From contig JAVBXP010000029.1 in NCBI GenBank assembly GCA_030824495.1, positions 62,001-126,000 of the forward strand: a stretch of 64,000 nucleotides of DNA. The letters run 5' to 3'. This stretch comes from a bacterium (GTDB lineage Bacteria; Pseudomonadota; Alphaproteobacteria; Caulobacterales; Caulobacteraceae). The translations under genes were made by a program, and so were the position numbers. Shown in pieces: positions 53,105 to 61,282 of the stretch (positions within the stretch are counted from its first letter, which is position 1; each line of letters opens with the position of its first letter). Below the pieces are notes generated by a model. It worked only from the letters and a program-made list of their open reading frames with translations. It did not search any database and was not told where the DNA came from.

Positions 53105-54211
53105 CTAGGCCGCCATCGCGGCGTCTCGCTGCATCTGCAACGGCATGGTGATGACGACGCGGTAGCCGCTCGTCAGGGCGGCGGCCTCGACGCGGGCGCG
53201 TGAGCCGTAGAGGGCTTCCAGGCGTTGACAGACGTTGCGGATTCCAACGCCGCCTTGAGGCGCCGGGGATGCGCCGGCCTCGCCATCATCCTCCACGACA
53301 ATGACGAGGTCATCGTTCTCCTGCCTAGCCTCAAGCCGGAGCGTCACCGTGCGTGTCGTGCGGGCGACCGCGTGCTTGATCGAGTTCTCAACCAGCGGCT
53401 GAAGCAGGAAACTCGGGACTTGGGCATGCAGGAGGTGTGGCGGGCAGATGAACCGCACGCCTAGCCGCTCGCGGAAACGCTCGCCCTCGATGGCGAGATA
53501 AGCGTGCAGAGTCTCCAGCTCCTCTTCCAAGGCGACCATGGCCTCCGGATCGGCGGCCAGAGTGATCCGAAGAAACTCAGCCAAACGGGCGAGCATGGTC
53601 TCGGCCTCGTTGATGCGTAGGTTGACCACCGCCGAGGAGACCGCGTTGAGCGTGTTGAACAGGAAGTGGGGATTGAGCTGGTAGCGCAGCGCCGCCAAGC
53701 GGGCCGCGGTCGCCGCGTTCTGGGCCTGCAGCGCCGCGGCGTGAGCAGCGGCGAGGTCGTGGTCGCGCTGGCGCACCATACGATTGGACTGCAGCAGCAG
53801 GAAGATCAGTCCGGCCAGGCCAAAGATCCAGGCGAGCCCGATCCAATTGGTAAGGCCATGGATCAAAAGCATCTGTTCGCTCAGCGGCGATGCTGACGGG
53901 GAAAGCGCCAGGCGCAAGGGCTCCTGGAACATCAGGTCGCTCCCGGCGACCAGCCCGCCGCAGATGATCGCGACCGTGATGACGGCGATGTAGCGCGCGA
54001 CGGGGCGCCAGTGAGCCAGCGCGCAAACAGTGGCGTAAACCGCCCCGCTCAGGACGATGCCGCCCAGGCCGATGAGCACGATGCGCGCGGTCGCGGCCGC
54101 ACCCGGGGCGGCGCCGGCGATGGCGCTCGGCACAAAGAACAAGGCCACGTCGACCGTCCACAGGACGACGGTCAGCAAGGCGATCTGGCGAAGGTCGCTT
54201 CTATTGGACAT
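53105..54211 (-). CDS. LytS-type sensor histidine kinase
   Basis: A 368-residue kinase. Several N-terminal membrane helices form the sensor, followed by a coiled region and the His_kinase (PF06580) motif LRYQLNPHFLFNTLNAVSSA with the phospho-His, then the ATP domain with LVENSIKHAV and GGVGIRNVCQRLEALYG. It is paired with the LytTR regulator downstream. The start is uncertain: ATG 54211 or GTG 54247; neither has a strong ribosome site. Confidence 0.9.
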   Translation of the reverse strand: MSNRSDLRQIALLTVVLWTVDVALFFVPSAIAGAAPGAAATARIVLIGLGGIVLSGAVYATVCALAHWRPVARYIAVITVAIICGGLVAGSDLMFQEPLRLALSPSASPLSEQMLLIHGLTNWIGLAWIFGLAGLIFLLLQSNRMVRQRDHDLAAAHAAALQAQNAATAARLAALRYQLNPHFLFNTLNAVSSAVVNLRINEAETMLARLAEFLRITLAADPEAMVALEEELETLHAYLAIEGERFRERLGVRFICPPHLLHAQVPSFLLQPLVENSIKHAVARTTRTVTLRLEARQENDDLVIVVEDDGEAGASPAPQGGVGIRNVCQRLEALYGSRARVEAAALTSGYRVVITMPLQMQRDAAMAA

Positions 54212-54573
54212 CTTGGCTATCGGCGTTTCGGCAAAGCCTAGCGCCACTTTGGCCGGTCAGCACGCGATCTCGTCGCGCCATACTGCGCTTTCATCGTGTC
54301 GTAAGCTTGCCGCCCCACATCCCGATGTCGGCATGGGCGGTCGAAGCGATCGGCGGCTGGCGGCGCTCCCTACTCTGCAGGCTCTGCTCCGAGGCGTTGG
54401 TCGCGTCACAGCGGGCTTTCGTCGTGCGGGGGACGCGCGATGAGCAGTTTCGTCTGCTTTGACCCGACGCTCATCGCTCGATCGCAAACGCCTGGCAGCT
54501 GGCCGAAGCACCACGGACCAGCGGCCACGCTTGCGCCAACTTGGCCCCGAAAGCACTCATCGGAGACAAGGAA
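54212..54573. other. Divergent region between kinase and PEP-CTERM gene
   Basis: This 360-bp stretch should hold divergent promoters. GGAGACAAGGAA just before 54574 is the ribosome site of the PEPxxWA-CTERM gene. I see no gene, repeat or clear operator in the rest. Confidence 0.5.
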
Positions 54574-55227
54574 ATGCGATCCAGCTTAGTTCTGACAACC
54601 ATGATATGCGCCGCCGCTCTGGCGGCGACCCCGGCCTCGGCCGCGGTCATCTTCAAGCAGACCTTTGACAACGGCCTCGGCGCCAACGAGAGCGTCAGCG
54701 GAAACTTCAGCGTCGCTGACGGCAAGGTGGGCCACGCCACCCACTATGACAACGGCGAGTATTCCTACTACCAGATCGCGCTTGATCTCACCGGGCTGAC
54801 CAACGCGGTTCTATCGTTCGACTATGGCCTCGACTCCGAGATGTACTTCGACGGCTTCAACGTGCTGGGCTCGACGGACGCCATCTTCAACGCCGCGACA
54901 GACCTGCTCACACCCAACGAATCCGGGGTCTATGGCAAGTTGAACAGCGGCTTCGTGAGGCTGGGCGACACCGGCGTCTCCGGAAAGCAGGCCGGGGTCG
55001 CCACGATTGACCTGAGCCAATTCGCTGGCCAGACCTTCAACCTTCGCTTTCAATTCCAGGCTGACCGCTTCGCCTTCAAGCCGGGCGTGCAGTTCGACAA
55101 CGTGACGGTCTCCACGCTGAGCGCCGTGCCGGAACCGGCCACCTGGGCGATGATGATTCTCGGATTCGGCGCGGTGGGGACGATGGTTCGCACCTCGCGC
55201 CGCCGGTGTGCGTTCAGCCCGGCCTAG
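54574..55227 (+). CDS. PEPxxWA-CTERM sorting domain protein
   Basis: A 217-residue exported protein with signal peptide MRSSLVLTTMICAAALAATP (cut after ASA). The body is beta-rich and reads like a jelly-roll, with FDYGLDSEMYFDGFNVL and FNLRFQFQADRFAFKPGVQF. The C-terminus is the sorting signal VPEPATWAMMILGFGAVG followed by an Arg-rich end. Such proteins are processed by exosortase-like enzymes and often belong to exopolysaccharide systems; none is visible here. Confidence 0.88.
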   Translation: MRSSLVLTTMICAAALAATPASAAVIFKQTFDNGLGANESVSGNFSVADGKVGHATHYDNGEYSYYQIALDLTGLTNAVLSFDYGLDSEMYFDGFNVLGSTDAIFNAATDLLTPNESGVYGKLNSGFVRLGDTGVSGKQAGVATIDLSQFAGQTFNLRFQFQADRFAFKPGVQFDNVTVSTLSAVPEPATWAMMILGFGAVGTMVRTSRRRCAFSPA

Positions 55228-55373
55228 GCCAATCGCTACGCACCTCCCTGGGCCCCTCGCCTTGGCGGGGGGCCGTTCTCGCATCCTGCCCGCCGCCGCT
55301 CCGTCGGGGGCGTTATGCTTAACGCTTCCTTTAAGCGGGCAAGGGATGGTGGCCAGGCCATCATCCGGAGCCC

Positions 55374-56192
55374 GTGACTTTCATGTGTCGCATGTCGGCC
55401 CTCGCCGCAACCGCCCTCGCCCTTTGCCTGACGGCGGGGCCCGTGCTGGCGGCCAAGCCTGACAAGGCCGCCGTGAACGACGCGGCGAGCGCGCCGCGTA
55501 AGGCCACACCGCAGGAACGCGCGCAGATCAAGGCGCTCGACCCGCTGGCGCGCGCCGCATTCTGGACCCGCGAGGCGAACGCCGATCCAGCCGACGCCGA
55601 AGCTGGGCTTCAGCTCTCCCAGGCGCTGCGCCAGATGGGCAACTATTCCGACGCCATCGTCGCGGCTCAGAAAGTCGCCGTCGCCCAGCCGCGAAACGTC
55701 GAAGCCAAGCTCGAGATCGCCCGCGCCCACATCGGACGCGGCCAGGGCTTCTACGCCATCGAGCCGGCGCGCGAGGCCCAGGCCATGGCGCCGCGCGACT
55801 GGCGCATCCCGTCGCTGTTGGGCGTCGCCTATGAACAGGCCCAGCGGCCCGACGAGGCGCTCGCCGCGCATCGGCTGGCGCTGAGCCTCGCGCCCGACAA
55901 CCCCTCAGCCATCAGCAATCTGGCGCTCTACTACGCCGCCCACGGCGATCGCGCCCAGGCCGAAACCATGCTGCGGCAAGCCGCCGCCAAGCCCGATGCG
56001 CCCATCACCGTTCGTCAGAACCTCGCCCTGGTGCTCGGCCTGCAAGGCCGCCTGGCCGAGGCCGAACGTATCGCCCGCCAGGACCTGCCCCCAGAGACAG
56101 TTGACAACAACATGGCCTGGCTGCGCGGCGCGACCAGCGCCCCGGCCGGCGCCGGTCGGTCCTGGGAAGGCGTGCGCGCCGCTCAGCCCTAG
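55374..56192 (+). CDS. Exported TPR protein, TadD-like
   Basis: A 272-residue protein with a signal peptide (MSALAATALALCLTAGPVLA) and several tetratricopeptide repeats between about residues 75 and 235, such as SLLGVAYEQAQRPDEALAAH and AISNLALYYAAHGDRAQAE. TadD is a TPR lipoprotein or periplasmic protein of Flp/Tad pilus assembly. The tad operon begins 1.6 kb further on, on the opposite strand, which supports a TadD role, but other TPR proteins cannot be excluded. The start is GTG 55374, with GGAG upstream. Confidence 0.7.
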   Translation: MTFMCRMSALAATALALCLTAGPVLAAKPDKAAVNDAASAPRKATPQERAQIKALDPLARAAFWTREANADPADAEAGLQLSQALRQMGNYSDAIVAAQKVAVAQPRNVEAKLEIARAHIGRGQGFYAIEPAREAQAMAPRDWRIPSLLGVAYEQAQRPDEALAAHRLALSLAPDNPSAISNLALYYAAHGDRAQAETMLRQAAAKPDAPITVRQNLALVLGLQGRLAEAERIARQDLPPETVDNNMAWLRGATSAPAGAGRSWEGVRAAQP

Positions 56193-56869
56193 CTGTCGGC
56201 CACGACCTGAAGGCGCCGAGCGTCTTCGATCCAGATCCGCGCGTAGTCGAGTCGCACCGCGCCCTCGCGCTGGAGCCCGGCCAGATGACCGTTCACGGTC
56301 TTGCGGGTGAGGCCGATCATCTCGGCCAGTCCCTGCTGGCTGACATTCAGCACCACCGGCGCCTCGCGGCCGCGCGCCAGCATCAGCAGACGTGAGGCCA
56401 GTCTCTGGCGCGGCGGCAAGGCCGCAATCTCGGCCGCCATCCGCAGAGCGTTGCGTAGCTGAAAATAGACCAGGGTCGCGACCGCCCGCCAGATGTCGGG
56501 CCGCAAGCGGGCGATCCGCTCCAGCCCCGCATCTGACACTCGCAGCAACAGACTGGGCTCGGCGCAGACCGCGGTCACCAGCCTCGGCCCGCCGCCAAAC
56601 CGCATCGTCTGGCCCAGCGCCGCGCCCGCGCCGGCATGGCTGATCCGCACCTCCCGGTCGCCGGGCGCCTGGCAGAACAGGTCCACCGCGCCCTCGATCA
56701 CGACCATCAGGCCGGTCTCCTCATCACCCTCCGCCTGCGCCCACTGCCCCGCCCGCAGCCGAGTCAGCGCGCCCTCCGCCACCAGCGCCTCCGCCAGCCC
56801 CGGCGGGTAGGCCTCCAGCCAGCGGGCGACACCCAGCAGCCTCAACGCCTGATCGCGATCCTCACTCAT
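56189..56869 (-). CDS. Crp/Fnr family transcriptional regulator
   Basis: A 226-residue regulator. The N-terminal cyclic-nucleotide-like beta-barrel covers about residues 25-130 and the C-terminal winged helix-turn-helix includes QQGLAEMIGLTRKTVNGHLA. There are no Fnr-type cysteines. The start at 56869 is the last Met before the domain; the frame further upstream is antisense to the dioxygenase gene. It is divergent from that gene with two palindromes between, so it likely controls both. Its stop overlaps that of the TPR gene. Confidence 0.88.
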   Translation of the reverse strand: MSEDRDQALRLLGVARWLEAYPPGLAEALVAEGALTRLRAGQWAQAEGDEETGLMVVIEGAVDLFCQAPGDREVRISHAGAGAALGQTMRFGGGPRLVTAVCAEPSLLLRVSDAGLERIARLRPDIWRAVATLVYFQLRNALRMAAEIAALPPRQRLASRLLMLARGREAPVVLNVSQQGLAEMIGLTRKTVNGHLAGLQREGAVRLDYARIWIEDARRLQVVADS

Positions 56870-56876
56870 GCCAATA

Positions 56877-56894
56877 TTGTAACTTAAGTGACAA
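56877..56894. promoter_or_regulatory. Crp/Fnr-like operator palindrome
   Basis: TTGTAACTTAAGTGACAA is an 18-bp near-perfect palindrome centred on CTTAAG, with arms TTGT and ACAA, and one mismatched pair. Its form suits a Crp/Fnr-type dimer. It starts 8 bp from the regulator's start codon, well placed for autorepression. Confidence 0.6.
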
Positions 56895-56909
56895 TGACAA
56901 ACCAACTCC

Positions 56910-56924
56910 GTCATACAGTGTATG
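56910..56924. promoter_or_regulatory. Second palindrome before the dioxygenase gene
   Basis: TCATACAGTGTATGA is a perfect 6-bp inverted repeat (TCATAC/GTATGA) with a 3-bp centre, 26 bp before the dioxygenase start. It could be an operator for a different regulator, since its arms differ from the neighbouring palindrome. Confidence 0.5.
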
Positions 56925-56950
56925 AAACAAACACCGCCAGGGAGGCGACC

Positions 56951-57775
56951 ATGACCGCCATCGTCCGCGAGACCGAAGGCTGCGGCGCCGAGATCGCCAA
57001 CATCGCCGTGCCGAAGGCAACCGACGCCGAGATCAACCTGATCCGCGACACGGTCTACAACCGCGGCGTCGCCTTCCTCCGCGACCAGCACCTAACGCCG
57101 GAAGAACAGATCGCCTTCGCCGAGCGCATCGGTCCGATCGTCGTCAACCGCTACTTCCCCAAGACCGAGCGCTATCCGCAAATCGCCAAGGTCGAGAAGA
57201 CCGAAGAGCAGACAACCAACATCGGCGGCGGTTGGCACACCGACCACAGCTACGACCAGGCGCCGGCCATGGGCTCTGTCCTGCTGGCCATCGAAACCCC
57301 GCCTACCGGCGGCGACACCCAGTTCGCCGACATGTACGCCGCCTACGAGGCGCTGTCGGACGGGCTGAAGCAGACTCTGGCCGGCTTGCGGGCGCACCAC
57401 GCCTCCGACCACATCTATGGGACCGAAGGCGTCTACGGCAAAACCGACCAGGCCCACCTGGCAGGCCACGCCGAGAACCCCTCAGCCGTGCATCCGGTGG
57501 TGATCACCCACCCCGGCAGCGGCCGCAAGGCGCTGTACGTGAACCCGGGCTTCACCCTGAACTTCGAGGGCTGGAGCCGCGAGGAGAGCGCCGCCCTGCT
57601 CGGCTACCTCTATCAGCACGCAACCAAGCCGCAGTTCGTGCACCGCTTCCAGTGGCAGCCCGGCTCGATGGCGATCTGGGACAACCGCGCCACCTGGCAT
57701 CTGGCCATGAACGACTACCAAGGCCAGCGTCGCCTGATGCACCGGATCACCATCGCCGGCGGTCCGCTGCACTAG
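56951..57775 (+). CDS. TauD/TfdA family Fe(II)/2-oxoglutarate dioxygenase
   Basis: A 274-residue dioxygenase. The iron ligands are His96 and Asp98 in GGWHTDHSYD and the distal His250 in WDNRATWHLAMND, and an Arg near 265 (LMHRITI) would bind 2-oxoglutarate. The family oxidises taurine, alkyl sulfates, 2,4-D and other acids; no partner genes reveal which. The ATG at 56951 is preceded by GGGAGGCGACC. It is divergent from the Crp-like regulator. Confidence 0.9.
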   Translation: MTAIVRETEGCGAEIANIAVPKATDAEINLIRDTVYNRGVAFLRDQHLTPEEQIAFAERIGPIVVNRYFPKTERYPQIAKVEKTEEQTTNIGGGWHTDHSYDQAPAMGSVLLAIETPPTGGDTQFADMYAAYEALSDGLKQTLAGLRAHHASDHIYGTEGVYGKTDQAHLAGHAENPSAVHPVVITHPGSGRKALYVNPGFTLNFEGWSREESAALLGYLYQHATKPQFVHRFQWQPGSMAIWDNRATWHLAMNDYQGQRRLMHRITIAGGPLH

Positions 57776-57784
57776 CGGCGCAGA

Positions 57785-58771
57785 TCAGCCGGACGCGCCC
57801 TTGGCGGCCATCATGTCGATGACCGTCAAGATCGCCGGCCCCAGGATGACCACGAACAGCACGGGCAGGAAGAAGACGATCATCGGAACGGTGAGCTTGG
57901 CCGGCAACTGAGCGGCCTTCTTCTCGGCCGCGGTCAGACGCATGTCGCGATTTTCCTTGGCCATGACCCGCAAGGCCGAACCGAGCGGCGTGCCGTAGCG
58001 TTCGGCCTGGATCATCGCGGTGGTGACCGACTTGATCCCCGGATGGTTGGTCCGTCGCGCCAAACCTTCATAGGCCTGTCGCCGCTCCGGGAGGTAGGAA
58101 ATCTCCGCCGTCAGCAGCGTCAATTCCTCCGCAAGCTCAATGGAGGAGCCGCCAATTTCCTGGCTGACCTTCTGGATCGCCGCCTCGATCGACATCCCGC
58201 TTTCGACGCAGATCAGCAACAGGTCCAGGGCATCGGGAAAGGCGCCCACGACCGATTCGCGGCGCTTCTGGGCGGCGTTGCTGATGAAGATGTTTGGCGC
58301 GTAGTAGCCAAGCGTGAGCCCGCCGACGGAGATAGCGATCCGCTGCATGGCCGGCAGGCCAAAGTCGTTGATCAGGAACAGATAGATCGCGACGACCGCG
58401 CCGAATACGAACGGCAGGACAAAGCGGAAGAAGTAGAAGGTCGAGACCGGGCGCGGCCCGCGAAAGCCAGCCTGGGCCAGCTTTTCCACGACCTTCGGAT
58501 CCTCCAGCAGCCTGGATAGCTGCAGGCGATCGACGACCTTTTTGTACATCCCCTCGTCAAGGTGCCGGAGGCTGTTCTGACCGCCCTTCTTGGCCAGGGC
58601 TTCCCGGGACTTTCGCCGCAGTTCCTCACGCCGCGTGGAGACCGACTTGAGGCGGCCCTCCAGGTTGGAGCGATTGAACATCGGCGTGGCGATGGTCACG
58701 ATCGTCGCGAAACAGACCACCGCGACGAAAGCCGCCAGTATGTTGTCCGGGTTGGTGAGCATGGAGATCAT
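57785..58771 (-). CDS. tadC: Flp/Tad pilus inner-membrane protein TadC (CpaH)
   Basis: A 328-residue type II secretion F-domain protein with membrane helices near the N-terminus, in the middle and at the C-terminus (IVFFLPVLFVVILGPAILTV). The F-domain contains DALDLLLICVESGMSIEAAI and AMIQAERYGTPLGSALRVMA. With TadB it forms the inner-membrane platform of the pilus machine. It is the last gene of the operon and converges with the dioxygenase gene. Confidence 0.92.
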   Translation of the reverse strand: MISMLTNPDNILAAFVAVVCFATIVTIATPMFNRSNLEGRLKSVSTRREELRRKSREALAKKGGQNSLRHLDEGMYKKVVDRLQLSRLLEDPKVVEKLAQAGFRGPRPVSTFYFFRFVLPFVFGAVVAIYLFLINDFGLPAMQRIAISVGGLTLGYYAPNIFISNAAQKRRESVVGAFPDALDLLLICVESGMSIEAAIQKVSQEIGGSSIELAEELTLLTAEISYLPERRQAYEGLARRTNHPGIKSVTTAMIQAERYGTPLGSALRVMAKENRDMRLTAAEKKAAQLPAKLTVPMIVFFLPVLFVVILGPAILTVIDMMAAKGASG

Positions 58772-58784
58772 GTTCGCACCCGGG

Positions 58785-59759
58785 CTACATTTTGAAGTTG
58801 ATCATCTTGCGCATGCTGAGCACGCCGATCGTCATCCAGAACGCCCCGGCCATCAGCATCAGGTGGCCGCGCGGATCGGTGAACAGCGGCCTCATATAGT
58901 CAGGCGCAGTGATGCTGATCAGGGTCGCGACCACCGGCGGCAACGAGCCAATGATGGCGGCGGACGCCACGGCCTCGCCGGACAGCGCCTTGGCCTTCTC
59001 ACGCATGAGTTTCCGCGCCCGGATAACGGTCGAAAGATTGGACAGGGCTTCGGCCAGATTGCCGCCGGTCTTCTGCTGGATCGCCAGCACGATGGCGAAG
59101 AAGCGGACCTCGGGGGTCGGCATGTTCTCGTGCATCTTCTCAAGAGCCTGGTCCACCGACGCGCCCATGCTGAGACTTTCGACCAACCGGTTGAACTGGC
59201 TGGCCAACGGCTCGGGGGACTCCTGCGCGATCACGCGCAGGCTGTCGTGGACCGGCAACCCCGACCGAATGCCGCGAACGATGATGTCCATGGCGTCTGG
59301 GAAATCGGAGGTGAACTTCTTGATGCGCCGATTGGCTATGAACCCTACGACCCAGCGCGGCAGGCCAAGACCGCTGGCGAAGGCGAGGCCAAGCGCGATC
59401 AACGGCGACGGCTTCAGGATTATCGCTATGCCGAACACCAGTAAGCCGACGACGACGCTGATCACCCAGAAGGTCTGAACGCTGATCCCCAGACCAGCCT
59501 GCTGCAGCCGGGCCGAAAGACTGAGGGTCGCCTTCTTCTGTTGGCGGTCCTGATCGCGCAGGGTCTTCAGGATCTGCTTGCGCCGCTGATCCTGCGCGGC
59601 GACCGGGCGCCGGCGAGACTCGCGGGCGTCACCGCCCACAATGGCTTGCGCGCGTTTCAAGGTCTTGGCGTCCGCCGAGCCGGAGCCGCCCGCCAGGGCG
59701 AAGCCGACGCCGGCGATGACGACGAAACCCAGGACCGCGATCAGGAGGGTCAGGAGCAT
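58785..59759 (-). CDS. tadB: Flp/Tad pilus inner-membrane protein TadB (CpaG)
   Basis: A 324-residue protein with membrane helices and the F-domain PDAMDIIVRGIRSGLPVHDS and AIVLAIQQKTGGNLAEALSN. The start at 59759 lies one base after the cpaF stop (TAGCATG), so translation is probably coupled. It is the partner of TadC in the assembly platform. Confidence 0.92.
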   Translation of the reverse strand: MLLTLLIAVLGFVVIAGVGFALAGGSGSADAKTLKRAQAIVGGDARESRRRPVAAQDQRRKQILKTLRDQDRQQKKATLSLSARLQQAGLGISVQTFWVISVVVGLLVFGIAIILKPSPLIALGLAFASGLGLPRWVVGFIANRRIKKFTSDFPDAMDIIVRGIRSGLPVHDSLRVIAQESPEPLASQFNRLVESLSMGASVDQALEKMHENMPTPEVRFFAIVLAIQQKTGGNLAEALSNLSTVIRARKLMREKAKALSGEAVASAAIIGSLPPVVATLISITAPDYMRPLFTDPRGHLMLMAGAFWMTIGVLSMRKMINFKM

Positions 59760-59760
59760 G

Positions 59761-61281
59761 CTATTCGGCCGCGTCGAGCGCTTCGGCGAGTTCGCGCTCC
59801 AGGCCATAATAGCGGGCGCGGTCCCAGAAGCGCGGGCGGGCGATGCCAGTCGAGCGGTGCCGACCCAGGACGTTGCCGTCGGCGTCGTCGCCGGTGATCT
59901 CGTAGACGAACAGATCCTGGGTGATGATCACGTCGCCTTCCAGCCCCACCACTTCGGTGATGTGGGTGATGCGGCGTGACCCGTCGCGCAGGCGCGCGGC
60001 CTGAATGATCACATCGACAGACCCGACGATCATCTCGCGGATGGTCCGCGAGGGCAGGCCATAGCCGCCCATGGTGATCATCGACTCCATCCGGCTGATC
60101 GCCTCGCGCGGGCTGTTGGCGTGCAAGGTGCCCATCGAGCCGTCGTGGCCGGTGTTCATCGCCTGCAGCAGGTCGAAGGCTTCGGGGCCACGGACTTCGC
60201 CGACGATGATCCGCTCCGGCCGCATCCGCAGGCAGTTCTTCACCAGGTCGCGCATGGTGATCTGGCCCTGGCCCTCCAGGTTCGGCGGCCGGGTTTCCAG
60301 GCGCACCACGTGCGGCTGCTGCAGTTGCAGTTCAGCGGCGTCCTCGCAGGTGATGACGCGCTCGGCCGGATCGATGAAGGCGGTCAGCGTATTGAGCAAG
60401 GTGGTCTTGCCCGAGCCGGTCCCGCCGGAGATCACCAGGTTACATCGGCAGGCGCCGATCACGCCGAGGACGCGCGCGCCTTCGGGACTGATGGAGGCGT
60501 ACTCCACCAGGTTTTTCATGGTGAGCTTGTCTTTCCGGAATTTCCGGATCGTCAGGGTCGGCCCATCCAGCGCCAAGGGCGGGGCGATGACGTTGACGCG
60601 CGAACCGTCGGGCAAGCGTGCGTCGCAAATCGGCGAGCTTTCATCCACCCGGCGACCGACCTGGCTGACGATCCGCTGGCAGATGTTCATCAGCTGGGCG
60701 TTGTCGCGGAAGCGGACATTGGTCAGCTGGACCTTGCCGCCGACTTCAATGAACACCCGGCCGGCACCGTTGACCATGATGTCGGCGATATCGTCGCGCG
60801 CCAGCAGCGGCTCGAGCGGCCCATAGCCAAGGACGTCGTTGATGATGTCCTGGACGAGCATGTCCTGCTCGGCCACCGACATCGACACGTTCTTGATCGC
60901 CACCAGTTCGGCGACGATGTCCCGGATCTCCTCGGCCGCCTGCTTGGCGTCCAGCTGGGCCAGCTGCGCCAGATCGATCGTGTTGATCAGGGCGTTGAAG
61001 ATGACCGTCTTGGTCGAGTGATAGTAGTCGCTCTGCTCGCGAACGACCTGGGTCGTCGGCGCCGGTCCCTGGGCCGCGCGAAGCTGCTCGAAGGCGGGGG
61101 TCGGCTTTGGGCCGGCGACCGGCTTGCCACGCTCGGCCTTGGGCTGGATCTGGATGGCGGCGGTGGGCGCCGCCTGCTCGGTCCTTGGCGCGCGCACGGC
61201 GACGTCGGCGTCGTCCCCCGGAGGGGGCGGAGCCTGGCGCGGAGCCGAGGTCTCGTTCGCCGAAGGACGCTTGCCGAACAT
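59761..61281 (-). CDS. cpaF: Flp pilus assembly ATPase CpaF
   Basis: A 506-residue secretion ATPase of the GspE/CpaF class. Walker A is ISGGTGSGKTTLLNT; the Asp box is present, and the Walker B and His box are in PERIIVGEVRGPEAFDLLQA and HDGSMGTLHANSPRE. The first 110 residues are a Pro/Ala-rich linker. It powers pilus extension and, in related Tad systems, retraction. One base separates it from cpaE. Confidence 0.95.
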   Translation of the reverse strand: MFGKRPSANETSAPRQAPPPPGDDADVAVRAPRTEQAAPTAAIQIQPKAERGKPVAGPKPTPAFEQLRAAQGPAPTTQVVREQSDYYHSTKTVIFNALINTIDLAQLAQLDAKQAAEEIRDIVAELVAIKNVSMSVAEQDMLVQDIINDVLGYGPLEPLLARDDIADIMVNGAGRVFIEVGGKVQLTNVRFRDNAQLMNICQRIVSQVGRRVDESSPICDARLPDGSRVNVIAPPLALDGPTLTIRKFRKDKLTMKNLVEYASISPEGARVLGVIGACRCNLVISGGTGSGKTTLLNTLTAFIDPAERVITCEDAAELQLQQPHVVRLETRPPNLEGQGQITMRDLVKNCLRMRPERIIVGEVRGPEAFDLLQAMNTGHDGSMGTLHANSPREAISRMESMITMGGYGLPSRTIREMIVGSVDVIIQAARLRDGSRRITHITEVVGLEGDVIITQDLFVYEITGDDADGNVLGRHRSTGIARPRFWDRARYYGLERELAEALDAAE

Positions 61282-61282
61282 G

